Source of the DNA: Holophaga sp.
GTDB lineage: Bacteria; Acidobacteriota; Holophagae; Holophagales; Holophagaceae
DNA: 64,000 nucleotides
NCBI GenBank assembly: GCA_016715205.1
Contig: JADKBC010000002.1
Coordinates: forward strand, 175,118 to 239,117
Direction of reading: 5' to 3'
Shown here: positions 17,605-25,835 of the stretch, one piece after another
How the letters are laid out: each line of letters opens with the position of its first letter
How positions within the stretch are numbered: position 1 is the stretch's first letter
Position numbers and translations under genes: made by a program
Notes under the pieces: model-generated
What the model was told of the DNA's origin: nothing
The model's input: the letters and a program-made list of their open reading frames with translations, nothing else
Database searches by the model: none

Positions 17605-18567
17605 TTATCGGCCAGACGCCGAGGAAGATTCATTTGCATCCAAAACGGCGGCCACCGCGGCGTAGGGATCCAGGTGGCGGTCGGCGATGGCATGGATCAA
17701 TTCATCCACCCGGCCACTCCCCGCCCGAGCTCGAGCCCGGCGAGAGGCCTCTTCGGCCAGCAGGCTGGCGAAGCGCAGCTTGGCGCGTTCCATGGCCTTG
17801 GCGGCCAGCCCGCCATGCTCCCGAAGCCAACCACCATGCTCGCGGATTTGGCCCAATACCTCCTGGATGCCCTGGCCGTGGGCCGCTACGGTGCGCAGCA
17901 CCGGTGGATCCCAGGGGCGCAGGGTGGAAAGGGACTTCATGCCTTCAATCTCCCGCTCAACCTTTTCCACGCCATCCCGGTCCGCCTTGTTGATGACGAA
18001 AATATCGGCCACTTCCATGATCCCGGCCTTGATGGCCTGGATATCGTCGCCCATGCCGGGAATGAGCACCACGATACAAGTCTGGACGCAGCTGACCACG
18101 TCCACTTCGTCCTGCCCCACGCCCACGGTTTCCACCAGCACCACGTCATATCCTGCCGCGTCGAGCAGGTCGATGGCGTCCTGGGTGGCCCGGGCCAACC
18201 CGCCCAGGGCGCCACGGGTGGCCATGGAGCGAATGAAGATGCCGGGATCATCGGCGATATGGTTCATGCGGATCCGATCGCCCAGGATGGCGCCACCGCT
18301 GAAGGGAGAGGTTGGATCCACCGCCAGGATGCCCACCTTCTGGCCCTCGGCCCGCAGGGACCGGGCCAGTTGGTCGGTGAGGGTGGATTTCCCGGCACCG
18401 GGTGCCCCGGTCAGTCCCACCACGACCGCTCGTCCCATGTGGGGCCAGAGCAGGGCCATGAGGTTCCGGGCTTCGGGATGGCCGTTCTCCATCCAGGAAA
18501 TGGCCCGGGCCAGCGCGCGAGGGTGGCCATCCAGCAGAGGTTGGAATAGATCCTGTGCTCGTTCCAT
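17605..18567 (-). CDS. meaB: MeaB/ArgK-type P-loop GTPase
   Basis: G3E-family GTPase chaperone that protects and gates cofactor loading of adenosylcobalamin-dependent methylmalonyl-CoA mutase or relatives. The 320-aa protein from the ATG at 18567 has Walker A 'GLTGAPGAGKSTLTDQ', the family-specific 'ILAVDPTSPFSGGAILGDR', Walker B 'VVLVETVGVGQDEVDV' and the base-specificity motif 'FVINKADRDG'. Longer upstream starts overlap the divergent zinc-ribbon gene and lack support. No mutase gene lies in the window, but a cobalamin adenosyltransferase is encoded 7 kb away. Confidence 0.93.
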   Translation of the reverse strand: MERAQDLFQPLLDGHPRALARAISWMENGHPEARNLMALLWPHMGRAVVVGLTGAPGAGKSTLTDQLARSLRAEGQKVGILAVDPTSPFSGGAILGDRIRMNHIADDPGIFIRSMATRGALGGLARATQDAIDLLDAAGYDVVLVETVGVGQDEVDVVSCVQTCIVVLIPGMGDDIQAIKAGIMEVADIFVINKADRDGVEKVEREIEGMKSLSTLRPWDPPVLRTVAAHGQGIQEVLGQIREHGGWLREHGGLAAKAMERAKLRFASLLAEEASRRARARAGSGRVDELIHAIADRHLDPYAAVAAVLDANESSSASGR

Positions 18568-18646
18568 GGCTCCAGAATGCCAGGACTGCGCAAGGGGGCG
18601 GCGGATGGTAGGCTTTTCTTTTGCGTGCAAGGCAACCTGAGGCCTT

Positions 18647-19048
18647 ATGACCTTTCCCAAATCCCGCCCGAAACCGGTTCCTCTGGATAAATCTGCCACT
18701 CCGGTTCAGCTCGGAGCGCCGGGCGAAGTGCGGGTGCAGAAGCGGGACAATACCGCCGCTCCCACCCTTCGGGAAAAGCTCTGCGCCACCTGTGGCAAGC
18801 CCTTCAAGCTGCAGCCCGACGAAAAGTTTTTTGATTGCCCCACCTGCTACCGGAAGAACCAGGCGCCGCGAAAAACCACTAAGCGCGGGGAGGCCCGGGT
18901 GTTGGTGCAAATCAAATGTTCGGCCTGTGGCATCACCGAATTCCTGAATTTCGCACCCACCGATCCCGCCATTGCCCTATGCCGTACCTGTTTTTCGGCC
19001 CAGAAGCGGGAACAAAAGCTTGCCTCGACCCACCCCAAACATCGTTAG
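18647..19048 (+). CDS. Small zinc-ribbon protein
   Basis: A 133-aa cytoplasmic protein with two zinc-ribbon-like units: 'CATCGKPF' to 'FFDCPTCY', and 'KCSACGITEFLNFAP' to 'LCRTCF'. The N-terminus is basic and low-complexity. The second unit resembles the CxxC-rich 'probable zinc-binding' family found in Deltaproteobacteria and Acidobacteria. It likely binds one or two zinc ions and perhaps nucleic acid or a ribosome-associated partner. The function is unknown. It is followed by a secreted protein gene. Confidence 0.75.
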   Translation: MTFPKSRPKPVPLDKSATPVQLGAPGEVRVQKRDNTAAPTLREKLCATCGKPFKLQPDEKFFDCPTCYRKNQAPRKTTKRGEARVLVQIKCSACGITEFLNFAPTDPAIALCRTCFSAQKREQKLASTHPKHR

Positions 19049-19061
19049 GAGTCCATTGACT

Positions 19062-20198
19062 ATGCGCCTGTCCCACCTGTTGCCCCTGTCCCTGGCCTTT
19101 TCCCTCGTGGCCCAGCCTGCGCCCAAGCCTGCGCCCAAGGCCACGGGTAAAACCGCGGCTGCGAAAACCAAGGAGAACCCTGAATCCCAGGTGACCCGTC
19201 AGACCCTGGAATCCGTGCTGAACGCCATCAACGACACTTGGTTTGGCAAGGCCTACCAGGATGTGAACGCCGTCGACATCCAGGGCGGGCTCAACATCCA
19301 GGTTTCCGCCGCTGCGCTGAACACCAAGGTGGATACCGTCAGTCAGGGCCAGGTGAAGGGTGGCATCACGCAGAATGGCAAGGCCAGCCTCCAGATCAAG
19401 AGCACCTATTTCGCCAACGCGGATTTCAAGACCGAGATGACCGGGAGTTTTGGCAACCTGCTTTATACCCGGGTGGGTAATCGAGGCTTCCTCTACAGCC
19501 AGACTCAGAACGCCTACACCACCCGCGTGGACCCCGGCCCCAGCGATGCGCCGCTCTCCTATCTGGGCTGGTTCCGCTCGGCCCTGAATGACATCAAGGC
19601 CGTGTACGTGGATGGCCCGGTGTTCAAGGCCAGCCTTGGGCGTGACGAGAACCTGGGCGGCAAAGCCGTGCAAACCCTCATTTTCGAAGCTCCCACCTCC
19701 GCCTACGACCCCAAGCGTCGTGAGCAGAGCCTCGCGGACAGCATGGGCTTCTGGAAACGCGGGCGTCTGGAGATCGTGGTGGATAAGGCCAACCGTCTGC
19801 CCTATCGCATGAACTTCACCAACGAAGGCCAGGGCATCCGCACCCAGATGGATTTCGTCTACGACGACAAGGGCCATCCCCTCACCGTGAACATCGCCAA
19901 CCGCAGCAAGGGCATGGAAGGCCCTGGCTTCATCAAGCTCACCTATGGCAGTGATGGCAGGTTCAATCATGTCTCCGGCGAGCTGAGCGGCCAGGACAAG
20001 AAAGTGGCCTTCGATCTCCAACTCACCTGGGCCCAGGGACGGAAGACGAGCTCCATCCAGAGCGTACCGCCCCCCACCGCCACCAAGCGCAGCAGCGAAG
20101 ACATGGAAATCGCCCTGCTCACCGGCCTGGCCCAAAACATCCTCGAACTCCAGCGCTCCGGCCTCAATCTCCGCAGCGTTTCCCTAGCGCCCAAGTAG
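19062..20198 (+). CDS. Secreted protein of unknown function
   Basis: The ATG at 19062, after TAGGAG, gives 378 aa with a signal peptide 'LLPLSLAFSLVAQPA', then an Ala/Pro/Lys-rich linker of about 30 residues. The mature part has repeated β-strand patterns ('GNLLYTRVGNRGFLYSQTQN', 'RLEIVVDKANRLPYRMNF') like periplasmic LolA/LolB-type or DUF2092-type half-barrels that bind lipids. The exact family is not certain. It lies 13 bp after the zinc-ribbon gene and immediately upstream of tRNA-Pro. Confidence 0.7.
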   Translation: MRLSHLLPLSLAFSLVAQPAPKPAPKATGKTAAAKTKENPESQVTRQTLESVLNAINDTWFGKAYQDVNAVDIQGGLNIQVSAAALNTKVDTVSQGQVKGGITQNGKASLQIKSTYFANADFKTEMTGSFGNLLYTRVGNRGFLYSQTQNAYTTRVDPGPSDAPLSYLGWFRSALNDIKAVYVDGPVFKASLGRDENLGGKAVQTLIFEAPTSAYDPKRREQSLADSMGFWKRGRLEIVVDKANRLPYRMNFTNEGQGIRTQMDFVYDDKGHPLTVNIANRSKGMEGPGFIKLTYGSDGRFNHVSGELSGQDKKVAFDLQLTWAQGRKTSSIQSVPPPTATKRSSEDMEIALLTGLAQNILELQRSGLNLRSVSLAPK

Positions 20199-20221
20199 CA
20201 CCGCGCTACACTAGAAACAAT

Positions 20222-20298
20222 CGGGGCGTGGCGCAGCCTGGTAGCGCATCTGCTTTGGGAGCAGAGGGTCGAAGGTTCGAATCCTTTCGCCCCGACCA
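20222..20298 (+). tRNA. tRNA-Pro (anticodon TGG)
   Basis: A complete 77-nt cloverleaf. The acceptor stem is CGGGGCG/CGCCCCG, the anticodon stem is TCTGC/GCAGA around loop TTTGGGA with anticodon TGG at 20256-20258, and the T-loop contains GGTTCGAATC. The CCA end is encoded. Two intrinsic terminators follow. Confidence 0.97.
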
Positions 20299-20316
20299 AT
20301 AAGAACAAAAGACTTA

Positions 20317-20340
20317 GGGCCGCATCCAAGCGGCCCTTTT
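20317..20340 (+). terminator. Intrinsic terminator of tRNA-Pro
   Basis: GGGCCGC (20317-20323) and GCGGCCC (20330-20336) form a 7-bp stem with loop ATCCAA, followed by TTTT and a pyrimidine-rich stretch. Confidence 0.9.
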
Positions 20341-20397
20341 CTCTTCTTCCAGCCAAATGCAACCCTTGTGCAACCCGGCATCGCACACAGCAAAAAG

Positions 20398-20421
20398 GCC
20401 CCCAAGAATCGGGGGCTTTTT
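20398..20421. terminator. Second terminator-like hairpin, probably bidirectional
   Basis: GCCCCC (20398-20403) and GGGGGC (20411-20416) are flanked by A5 on the left and T5 on the right, so it can terminate in either direction. It separates tRNA-Pro from the minus-strand membrane-protein genes. Confidence 0.85.
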
Positions 20422-20551
20422 CGTGTTTGTGCTGCAGGGAGAGAGGCGTCAAATCAACCCTCCTCCGGTTTGCCCTGCGTCAGTTTGGGGCGTTTGAACT
20501 CCCTATACACGGTCGAAACGGGGCGCCGGAGAAGGTGAACCAGAGCGCGAC

Positions 20552-21118
20552 TCATGTAGGTCTTCCCCTCTTGTGTATCAAGCCAGCCCAGAGCCGAACC
20601 ACAAGGGGGTAGACACCGCGATGCAGGAGCATGGATAGCATGGCAATGATGGATGCGATGGCCGTCGGCAACACGACACCAAAGACGAAGGTCATGCCGA
20701 GGACGAACCCCAGCACGCACTCCGCCCGGTACACCGGCAGCAGCAGGGCCAGCAGCAACAGGCCTTGGAACAGAACCTCTGTCAGGGCGCTCTGGCGAAG
20801 CGCGAAACCACCGGACAGCAGAAGGCCGAACAGCAACGCTCCGGCGAAGCCGAACAGGACATGGCTGGGCAATCCACCCGGTCGTCCATCCTCAACAGGT
20901 GCGACACGCTTAATGACACGGCCAATCAGATACCAGGTCACCAGAGGCAGGAGAACGGCTCCCCACGCATTGGAAATGGCGGGCAGATCAGAGCGATTCA
21001 AGATGTGGTGGCGGATAATCCCACCGTGGAAATGCTCCCAGGCGAGATGAATCAGTTCAGCCAGCAGCGCCAACGCGGTGCCAACCAGACGCAGGTGTCG
21101 TGACCGTTCGCCACTCAT
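20552..21118 (-). CDS. Hypothetical membrane protein
   Basis: From the ATG at 21118, supported by GGAGG six bases upstream, a 188-aa protein with about five hydrophobic helices ('AVLLPLVTWYLIGRVI', 'LFGFAGALLFGLLLSGGFAL', 'VLFQGLLLLALLLPVY'). The short first loop, 'HLAWEHFHGGIIRHH', is His-rich, a feature that might matter for metal or lipid binding. I do not recognise a family. The gene lies in an accessory-looking block after tRNA-Pro, 35 bp downstream of a DUF4386 protein gene. Confidence 0.7.
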   Translation of the reverse strand: MSGERSRHLRLVGTALALLAELIHLAWEHFHGGIIRHHILNRSDLPAISNAWGAVLLPLVTWYLIGRVIKRVAPVEDGRPGGLPSHVLFGFAGALLFGLLLSGGFALRQSALTEVLFQGLLLLALLLPVYRAECVLGFVLGMTFVFGVVLPTAIASIIAMLSMLLHRGVYPLVVRLWAGLIHKRGRPT

Positions 21119-21153
21119 CGCAACCTCCAATCTCAGGTTCGTGTCGGGTCTGA

Positions 21154-21885
21154 CTAGAGGGATGGCGTGGTCTCGACTCGCCGTTGCCACGGAGCCAGGT
21201 TCACGCCCTTCACGATCATCCACAGGCAGAAAGAGAACTCACCGACGAAGGCAGGCAGCAGGATGCCAGGAAACAGAATCGTGGCGAAGGTGGGTGCCAG
21301 AAGCAGGGCGAAACTGTTGATCAGATAGCTGAGGCCCGCGACCAGCATCAGCACCCCGAAGACCTTGGGAACGTAACCCGACTTGAACAGCAGATAGCCG
21401 CGAAGCAAACATGCAACGCCGAAGAAGATCAATCCGACCGCGAATCCGTAGCTGTGGATCTTGATGGCGAAGTAGGAAAGTGAATGCAGCTGCTCCGCTG
21501 AAAACACGGTCAAATACCTCGCACCGCCCAAAAGGAAGAGCGGCATCAGCAAGGTGAGCTTGTTGGCGACCAGGACAGCTGTCTGAATCAAATTAATGAA
21601 TGTCGCAGTCAAGGCGAGGCTCTTATTCAAGGGCCTGAGCAGTAGATATAGCACCACGATCACGGGGATATCGAAGACCTGCATCAGAAGATCGCCCACG
21701 ATGCCACTGCGCCATAGAAGCGGTGAACCCAAAATCGCCTCTGCCGTGGCGGCGGGATTGCCCGGAACGACCAGCTTGGCCCTGACAAACATTTCCCCGT
21801 AGAGCCCCAGCAGGATGATGGCCAGATAGAACAGGCCAGCCAGGCGCATGTAGTACTTGGGTGCACGCTCAAAGGATGTGTTCAT
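21154..21885 (-). CDS. DUF4386 family membrane protein
   Basis: A 243-aa protein with six to seven membrane helices. 'RLAGLFYLAIILLGLYGEMFVR' at the N-terminus, 'LLRPLNKSLALTATFINLIQT' and 'GYVPKVFGVLMLVAGLSYLI' match DUF4386 proteins, which are widespread and uncharacterised. It probably forms a two-gene unit with the following hypothetical membrane protein. The upstream region carries tandem GTCGACTCG repeats that could be a regulator site. Confidence 0.85.
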   Translation of the reverse strand: MNTSFERAPKYYMRLAGLFYLAIILLGLYGEMFVRAKLVVPGNPAATAEAILGSPLLWRSGIVGDLLMQVFDIPVIVVLYLLLRPLNKSLALTATFINLIQTAVLVANKLTLLMPLFLLGGARYLTVFSAEQLHSLSYFAIKIHSYGFAVGLIFFGVACLLRGYLLFKSGYVPKVFGVLMLVAGLSYLINSFALLLAPTFATILFPGILLPAFVGEFSFCLWMIVKGVNLAPWQRRVETTPSL

Positions 21886-22447
21886 GGCCTCGCCTGTGAT
21901 GGAAACAAAGGTCGACTCGGTCGACTCGGTAGACTAAGTCTGATTGGAAGGGTCTTGGTCTGACGGAAAAACAAAGAAACCCAAAGGGAAGGTCTGGATT
22001 TTCATCGATGGGCGTGTCTGATGCAAAGGAAATGACCGTCCAGGGCTTACGGTTGATGTCTGGGGTTGTTTAGGCGAGCGGAGGGCCATGGGAGCCAGAA
22101 GGAACTTGGCCAACCGAAGTCACCGCCTGGGTCTTGGCTGTAGCGAAATCCCTGACCGGCGCCTTTGTCACCGCCGCCCTCCCAAGGGTCGCGAGGGGGC
22201 TTCCGATTCACTGCGCGACTTTTTTGGGCTCCATGGTCTTGTCGGTGGCTTCCTTGGTCTTGCCGATCACCTTCTTGAAGAGGCTTCCCAGATCCTGGGC
22301 ATGGGTCGGTGCCGCGTTCAAATCCAGGTCGAGTGGGTCGGCGCCTGAACCGGAGAAGCCGAACCTTCGAGTAGTTCCGTGGTGACAGCGCATGCGCGTT
22401 GTGGAGAGATCGACCGGCAACAGGCTCGGCTCACCAGGGCTTCAGCA
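21886..22447. other. 562-bp gap with tandem 9-mers; no confident gene
   Basis: Two adjacent copies of GTCGACTCG (21911-21919 and 21920-21928), then GTAGAC, lie 26 bp upstream of the DUF4386 start and may be an operator. A minus-strand reading at 22208-22420 ends in a Lys-rich stretch ('LGSLFKKVIGKTKEATDKT') that could be the remnant of a gene tail, but it has no plausible start or ribosome site. Base composition is somewhat less GC-rich than in the neighbours. Confidence 0.4.
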
Positions 22448-22888
22448 TCACGACTCTGAAAATGCTCCTCGGCCACACACCTCGACCGTCAGCCGATCAA
22501 GGTTTTGTTCATTGGCGGTTTCAAGGAATGACCGCGCCTGCTCAGCAAAGTCACGGTTTTCAAAGTCACCTACCCAGGTGACACGGGTGCCCGTCGAGGT
22601 GGCTTCAAGGGAAATGGAAAGTTCGAAATGGGGGAGGTTCACGTGTTTGATGCGAACCAGAGCGTTGGTGACGATTTCCAGGAACTCGGATTGATTGGGA
22701 TAGTCGGTTCCGTCGGGGCCATGCATGGTGAAAACCCACGCGCCTCCGGGTCGGAACTCGAAGGTATGAAACGTATTCGTGAACCCCTCCGGGCCCCACC
22801 AACGGGCAAGGCGCTCGGGTTGCCAGATGGCGGCAAAGACGGCTTCTGGGGACGCGGGAAGCTCGCGGGTTGTATGAAACCTCGACAT
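22448..22888 (-). CDS. SRPBCC/AHSA1-domain protein
   Basis: A 146-aa START-like fold protein. 'TTRELPASPEAVFAAIWQPE', 'LARWWGPEGFTNTFHTFEFR' and 'GGAWVFTMHGPDG' are the AHSA1 signatures, and the C-terminal helix 'FAEQARSFLETANEQNLDRL' closes the lipid-like cavity. GGAG lies upstream of the ATG. It is paired with a second AHSA1 gene 45 bp upstream on the same strand. These stand-alone proteins bind unknown small hydrophobic ligands. Confidence 0.9.
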   Translation of the reverse strand: MSRFHTTRELPASPEAVFAAIWQPERLARWWGPEGFTNTFHTFEFRPGGAWVFTMHGPDGTDYPNQSEFLEIVTNALVRIKHVNLPHFELSISLEATSTGTRVTWVGDFENRDFAEQARSFLETANEQNLDRLTVEVCGRGAFSES

Positions 22889-22932
22889 GGCTTACTCCAA
22901 ACGACGGGCCGCATGGCGTGGAGCGCAGTACA

Positions 22933-23394
22933 TCACCCTTGAGCCGGCGCCCCAGGGATGTCTGCTTCCACCAGGAGGGCCAGAAGCTGGAGGGACTCCT
23001 GCCACCCCAGGTAACAGGCCTCGGGTGGAATGACTTCAGGGATGCCTTCCTGCGTGATGTTGATCTCCGTGCCGCAAAACACGGGCTGAAACTCAATGGT
23101 CGTCTGCATCTGCCCAGGCAGGGTGGGATCATCAAACTCGTCCGTATGCCGGATGCGCGCATGGGGTATCAGTTCCAGGTAGGTGCCCCCGAACGCGTGG
23201 CGCTCGCCGGTGCCCAAATTGGTGAAGGACATGCGGTAGGTTCCCCCGATTCGGGCCTCCAGGTGTTGAACGTGGCCCACGAATCCGTGGGGAGGCAGCC
23301 ATTTCACCAGGGCGTCGGCATCGAGAAAAGCCCGATAGGCGCGCTCAGGCGTGGTGCGGAGGACCCGGTGCAGGGTTACGGTGTGCGTTGCCAT
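22933..23394 (-). CDS. SRPBCC/AHSA1-domain protein
   Basis: A 153-aa START-like protein with 'RVLRTTPERAYRAFLDADAL', 'VKWLPPHGFVGHVQHLE' and 'GGTYRMSFTNLGTG', and a final helix 'GWQESLQLLALLVEAD'. GGAGG precedes the ATG. It is the first gene of a two-gene AHSA1 unit. Such proteins are often linked to ArsR-type regulators, but none is visible here. Confidence 0.9.
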   Translation of the reverse strand: MATHTVTLHRVLRTTPERAYRAFLDADALVKWLPPHGFVGHVQHLEARIGGTYRMSFTNLGTGERHAFGGTYLELIPHARIRHTDEFDDPTLPGQMQTTIEFQPVFCGTEINITQEGIPEVIPPEACYLGWQESLQLLALLVEADIPGAPAQG

Positions 23395-23654
23395 ATGGAT
23401 CCTCCGGAAGGCGAATGATTGCCGCGCTCACCCTTGGATGCATGGGGCTGCACGTGGTCACACACTTTCCGATCCAGACCCTGCTTCCGTAATGGGTCGG
23501 AGACACGCACCTGGGTTCCCCTTGCTGAATTTCTTGGAGGCTTCAAGCCTCGTCCAGCGCCAAGGCGCCAGCCGTTCTCGAATCCAGGGGAATCCTGCCC
23601 TTCGTGATCGGAACCCGCCCCGAAACCCTCTAGAATGAAATTTCTGGAGAGCTG

Positions 23655-24596
23655 ATGGTCGCCCCGCCTGTGATTGATTCCATCCTCGATGTCATCGGGA
23701 ACACACCCATGCTGCGGCTTCGTCGGTTTGCACCGGAGGTGGAACTCTTCGGGAAACTCGAATACCTGAACCCGGCGGGAAGCATCAAGGATCGCATCGG
23801 GGTGGGGATGCTGAAGGCCGCGGAGGCTCGCGGAGAGCTGATCCCGGGGCGATCCACCGTCATCGAGGCCACGGCGGGCAATACGGGATTGGGATTGGCG
23901 CTGGCCTGCAAGGCGCTGGGCTACCGCTGCATCATTGTGATGACCACGAAGTACAGCCAGGAAAAAATGCAGCTGGTGAAGGCCCTGGGCGCCGAGTTGG
24001 TGGTGCTGCCCAAGAGCGTGGGCATGACCGGCGCGGTGGCCTACACGGAGGGGCTCGCCACCTCGATCCCGCACGCGTGGCTCAGCCGCCAATACGACAA
24101 CTGGGATAACCCCGGCACCCATGCGGCCACCACCGCGGCGGAAATCTGGGAGCAGATGGAAGGGCGCGTGGATGGCATCGCCATCGCGGCGGGCAGTGGC
24201 GGTTCTTTCACCGGCATCGTGAAGCGGCTCAAGGACCTGAACCCGCGCCTGGTGGCCTGTTGCGTGCAGCCCGTGGGCTCCTGCTATGGCGACAAGGAGG
24301 TGGGTGAATGGACCGTGGAAGGCATCGGCAGCACCTATGTGCCTGCGGTGCTGGATCTTTCCCTGGCGGATCGCATCATCGATGTGAGCGACGAGGATAG
24401 CCTGGCCACGGCACGGCAACTCATTGGCCTGGAAGGCTGCCTGGTGGGCGGCTCCAGCGGCTGCAACGTGTGGGCGGCCATGAAACTCGCCCTGGAATTA
24501 CCCAAGGGCAGCCGTGTGGTCACCTTGCTCTGCGATGGCGCCGAGCGTTACATGAGCAAGTTTCCCGTGGCCGATATCAGTCAGGAGCTTCCATGA
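23655..24596 (+). CDS. Cysteine synthase family PLP enzyme
   Basis: β-replacement enzyme forming cysteine or a related amino acid from an activated serine. The 313-aa protein has the PLP lysine in 'NPAGSIKDRIGVGML', the substrate-binding loop 'EATAGNTGLGLAL' (Ala where CysK proteins usually have Ser), the phosphate-binding 'AGSGGSFTG' and a C-terminal 'VGGSSGCNVWAAMKLA'. It could be CysK/CysM or a cystathionine β-synthase-like paralogue; the TAGNTG variant makes the exact acceptor uncertain. GGAGAG precedes the ATG. Its stop overlaps the pyrE start. Confidence 0.88.
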   Translation: MVAPPVIDSILDVIGNTPMLRLRRFAPEVELFGKLEYLNPAGSIKDRIGVGMLKAAEARGELIPGRSTVIEATAGNTGLGLALACKALGYRCIIVMTTKYSQEKMQLVKALGAELVVLPKSVGMTGAVAYTEGLATSIPHAWLSRQYDNWDNPGTHAATTAAEIWEQMEGRVDGIAIAAGSGGSFTGIVKRLKDLNPRLVACCVQPVGSCYGDKEVGEWTVEGIGSTYVPAVLDLSLADRIIDVSDEDSLATARQLIGLEGCLVGGSSGCNVWAAMKLALELPKGSRVVTLLCDGAERYMSKFPVADISQELP

Positions 24597-25228
24597 CCCA
24601 GCTTGATCTCGCCGCAGGCCTGTTGGATGCCGGCGCGGTGCGCCTTTCGCCCCGGGAACCGTTCACCTGGGCCAGTGGCCTCAAGGCGCCGATCTATTGC
24701 GACAATCGCCAGTTGCTGGGTAGCCCGGCCCTGCGCAGCAGCATCGCCGAAGCCCTGGCCCAGCGGGCCCTGGAAGCCCATCCCACCCTGATCGCCGGCA
24801 CGAGTACGGCGGGCATTCCCTGGGCCGCCCTGGTGGCCGAACGGTTGCAGTTGCCCATGTCGTACGTGCGACCCGAACCCAAGAAACACGGCATGGGGCG
24901 GCAGGTGGAAGGCCCCAGCACTAAGGGCCACCGCGTGGTGCTGCTGGAAGACCTCATCTCCACGGGCGGATCCAGCCTCAAATGCGTGGAGGGCCTGCGT
25001 GCGGAAGGTGCGGAGGTACTCGAAATCCTGGCCCTGTTCAGCTATGGGTTGCCTGCGGCTGAGGCTGCTTTTGCCGGGGCCAAGGTGCCGTTACGGGTGC
25101 TCGCAACCTTTGACGAACTGGCCCAGTGCGCCGAAGCCAAGGGCCTGCTGGCGGGCGATGACCGCGCCTCCTTGGCCGAGTGGCGGCAGGATGCTGCCGC
25201 TTGGAGCAAGGCTCGTGGTGGCGCTTGA
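24593..25228 (+). CDS. pyrE: Orotate phosphoribosyltransferase
   Basis: Joins orotate to PRPP in de novo pyrimidine synthesis, giving OMP. The start is the ATG overlapping the previous stop (ATGA), 211 aa. 'FTWASGLKAPIYCDNRQL' near residue 25 is the orotate/PRPP-binding start of PyrE, 'YVRPEPKKHGMGRQVEG' is the catalytic flexible loop with its Lys residues, and 'VVLLEDLISTGGSSL' is the PRPP motif. The coupling to a cysteine synthase gene is unusual but may be positional only. Confidence 0.95.
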   Translation: MTQLDLAAGLLDAGAVRLSPREPFTWASGLKAPIYCDNRQLLGSPALRSSIAEALAQRALEAHPTLIAGTSTAGIPWAALVAERLQLPMSYVRPEPKKHGMGRQVEGPSTKGHRVVLLEDLISTGGSSLKCVEGLRAEGAEVLEILALFSYGLPAAEAAFAGAKVPLRVLATFDELAQCAEAKGLLAGDDRASLAEWRQDAAAWSKARGGA

Positions 25229-25272
25229 ATTGAGGCCCGCACATTTCATCAACAGGCAGCATCAGAGGATTC

Positions 25273-25833
25273 ATGAGTCGACTCTACACACGCACCGGAG
25301 ATGAAGGCATGACGGGCCTGTTTGGCGGCGCACGGGTATCCAAAGCCCATGCGCGGTTGGAGGCCTACGGCACCCTCGATGAGCTGAATAGCGTAATCGG
25401 CGTGCTGCGCCTGCACGTTTCCGAAGCTTCGGAAGCCCCACAGCGCCTGCCAGAGGTGCAGAACGATCTCTTTGTCATTGGTGCGGTACTGGCGACACCC
25501 TCCGAGCAGGTGGCTCGGCTGGGTGAAAAAATGACCCGCCCCACCTGGGCGATTGCGGCCATGGAAGCGGACATCGATCGCCTCACCTCCATGGCGCCGC
25601 CTATGGTGAATTTCGTGTTGCCGGGCGGCTGTGCGGCTTCGGCCTACGCCCATCTCGCCCGCACCCTCTGTCGCCGCGCCGAGCGCGAAGCGGTGGCCCT
25701 GGCGGCCCTGGATCCGGTGCCACCGGCCGTATTGATGTATCTCAATCGCCTCAGCGATTGGTTGTTTGCCTTGTCTCGCGCCGAGAATGCCCTGGCTCAG
25801 GTGGGGGATGTGGAATGGGTGCCCAAGGGCTGA
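25273..25833 (+). CDS. Cob(I)yrinic acid a,c-diamide adenosyltransferase (PduO type)
   Basis: Transfers adenosyl from ATP to cob(I)alamin, making adenosylcobalamin. The 186-aa four-helix-bundle protein begins with the ATP-binding 'YTRTGDEGMTGLFGGARV' and contains 'EAYGTLDELNSVIGV', 'LPGGCAASAYAHLARTLCRRAERE' (split here; the Arg pair is catalytic) and 'YLNRLSDWLFALSR'. All are PduO/MMAB motifs. With meaB elsewhere in the window it points to an adenosylcobalamin-dependent mutase in the genome. No cobalamin riboswitch was seen upstream. Confidence 0.95.
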   Translation: MSRLYTRTGDEGMTGLFGGARVSKAHARLEAYGTLDELNSVIGVLRLHVSEASEAPQRLPEVQNDLFVIGAVLATPSEQVARLGEKMTRPTWAIAAMEADIDRLTSMAPPMVNFVLPGGCAASAYAHLARTLCRRAEREAVALAALDPVPPAVLMYLNRLSDWLFALSRAENALAQVGDVEWVPKG

Positions 25834-25835
25834 GG

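Noticed and set aside
20211..20405. Minus-strand reading over tRNA-Pro
   Set aside because: The peptide 'RIRTFDPLLPKQMRYQAAPR' is a well-known shadow of tRNA sequence, not a protein.
22208..22420. Small Lys-rich minus-strand reading as a gene
   Set aside because: No credible start or ribosome site; only its tail looks protein-like, so at most a remnant.
25229..25272. Cobalamin riboswitch before the adenosyltransferase
   Set aside because: The gap is only 44 bp, too short for that riboswitch, and no B12-box is visible.
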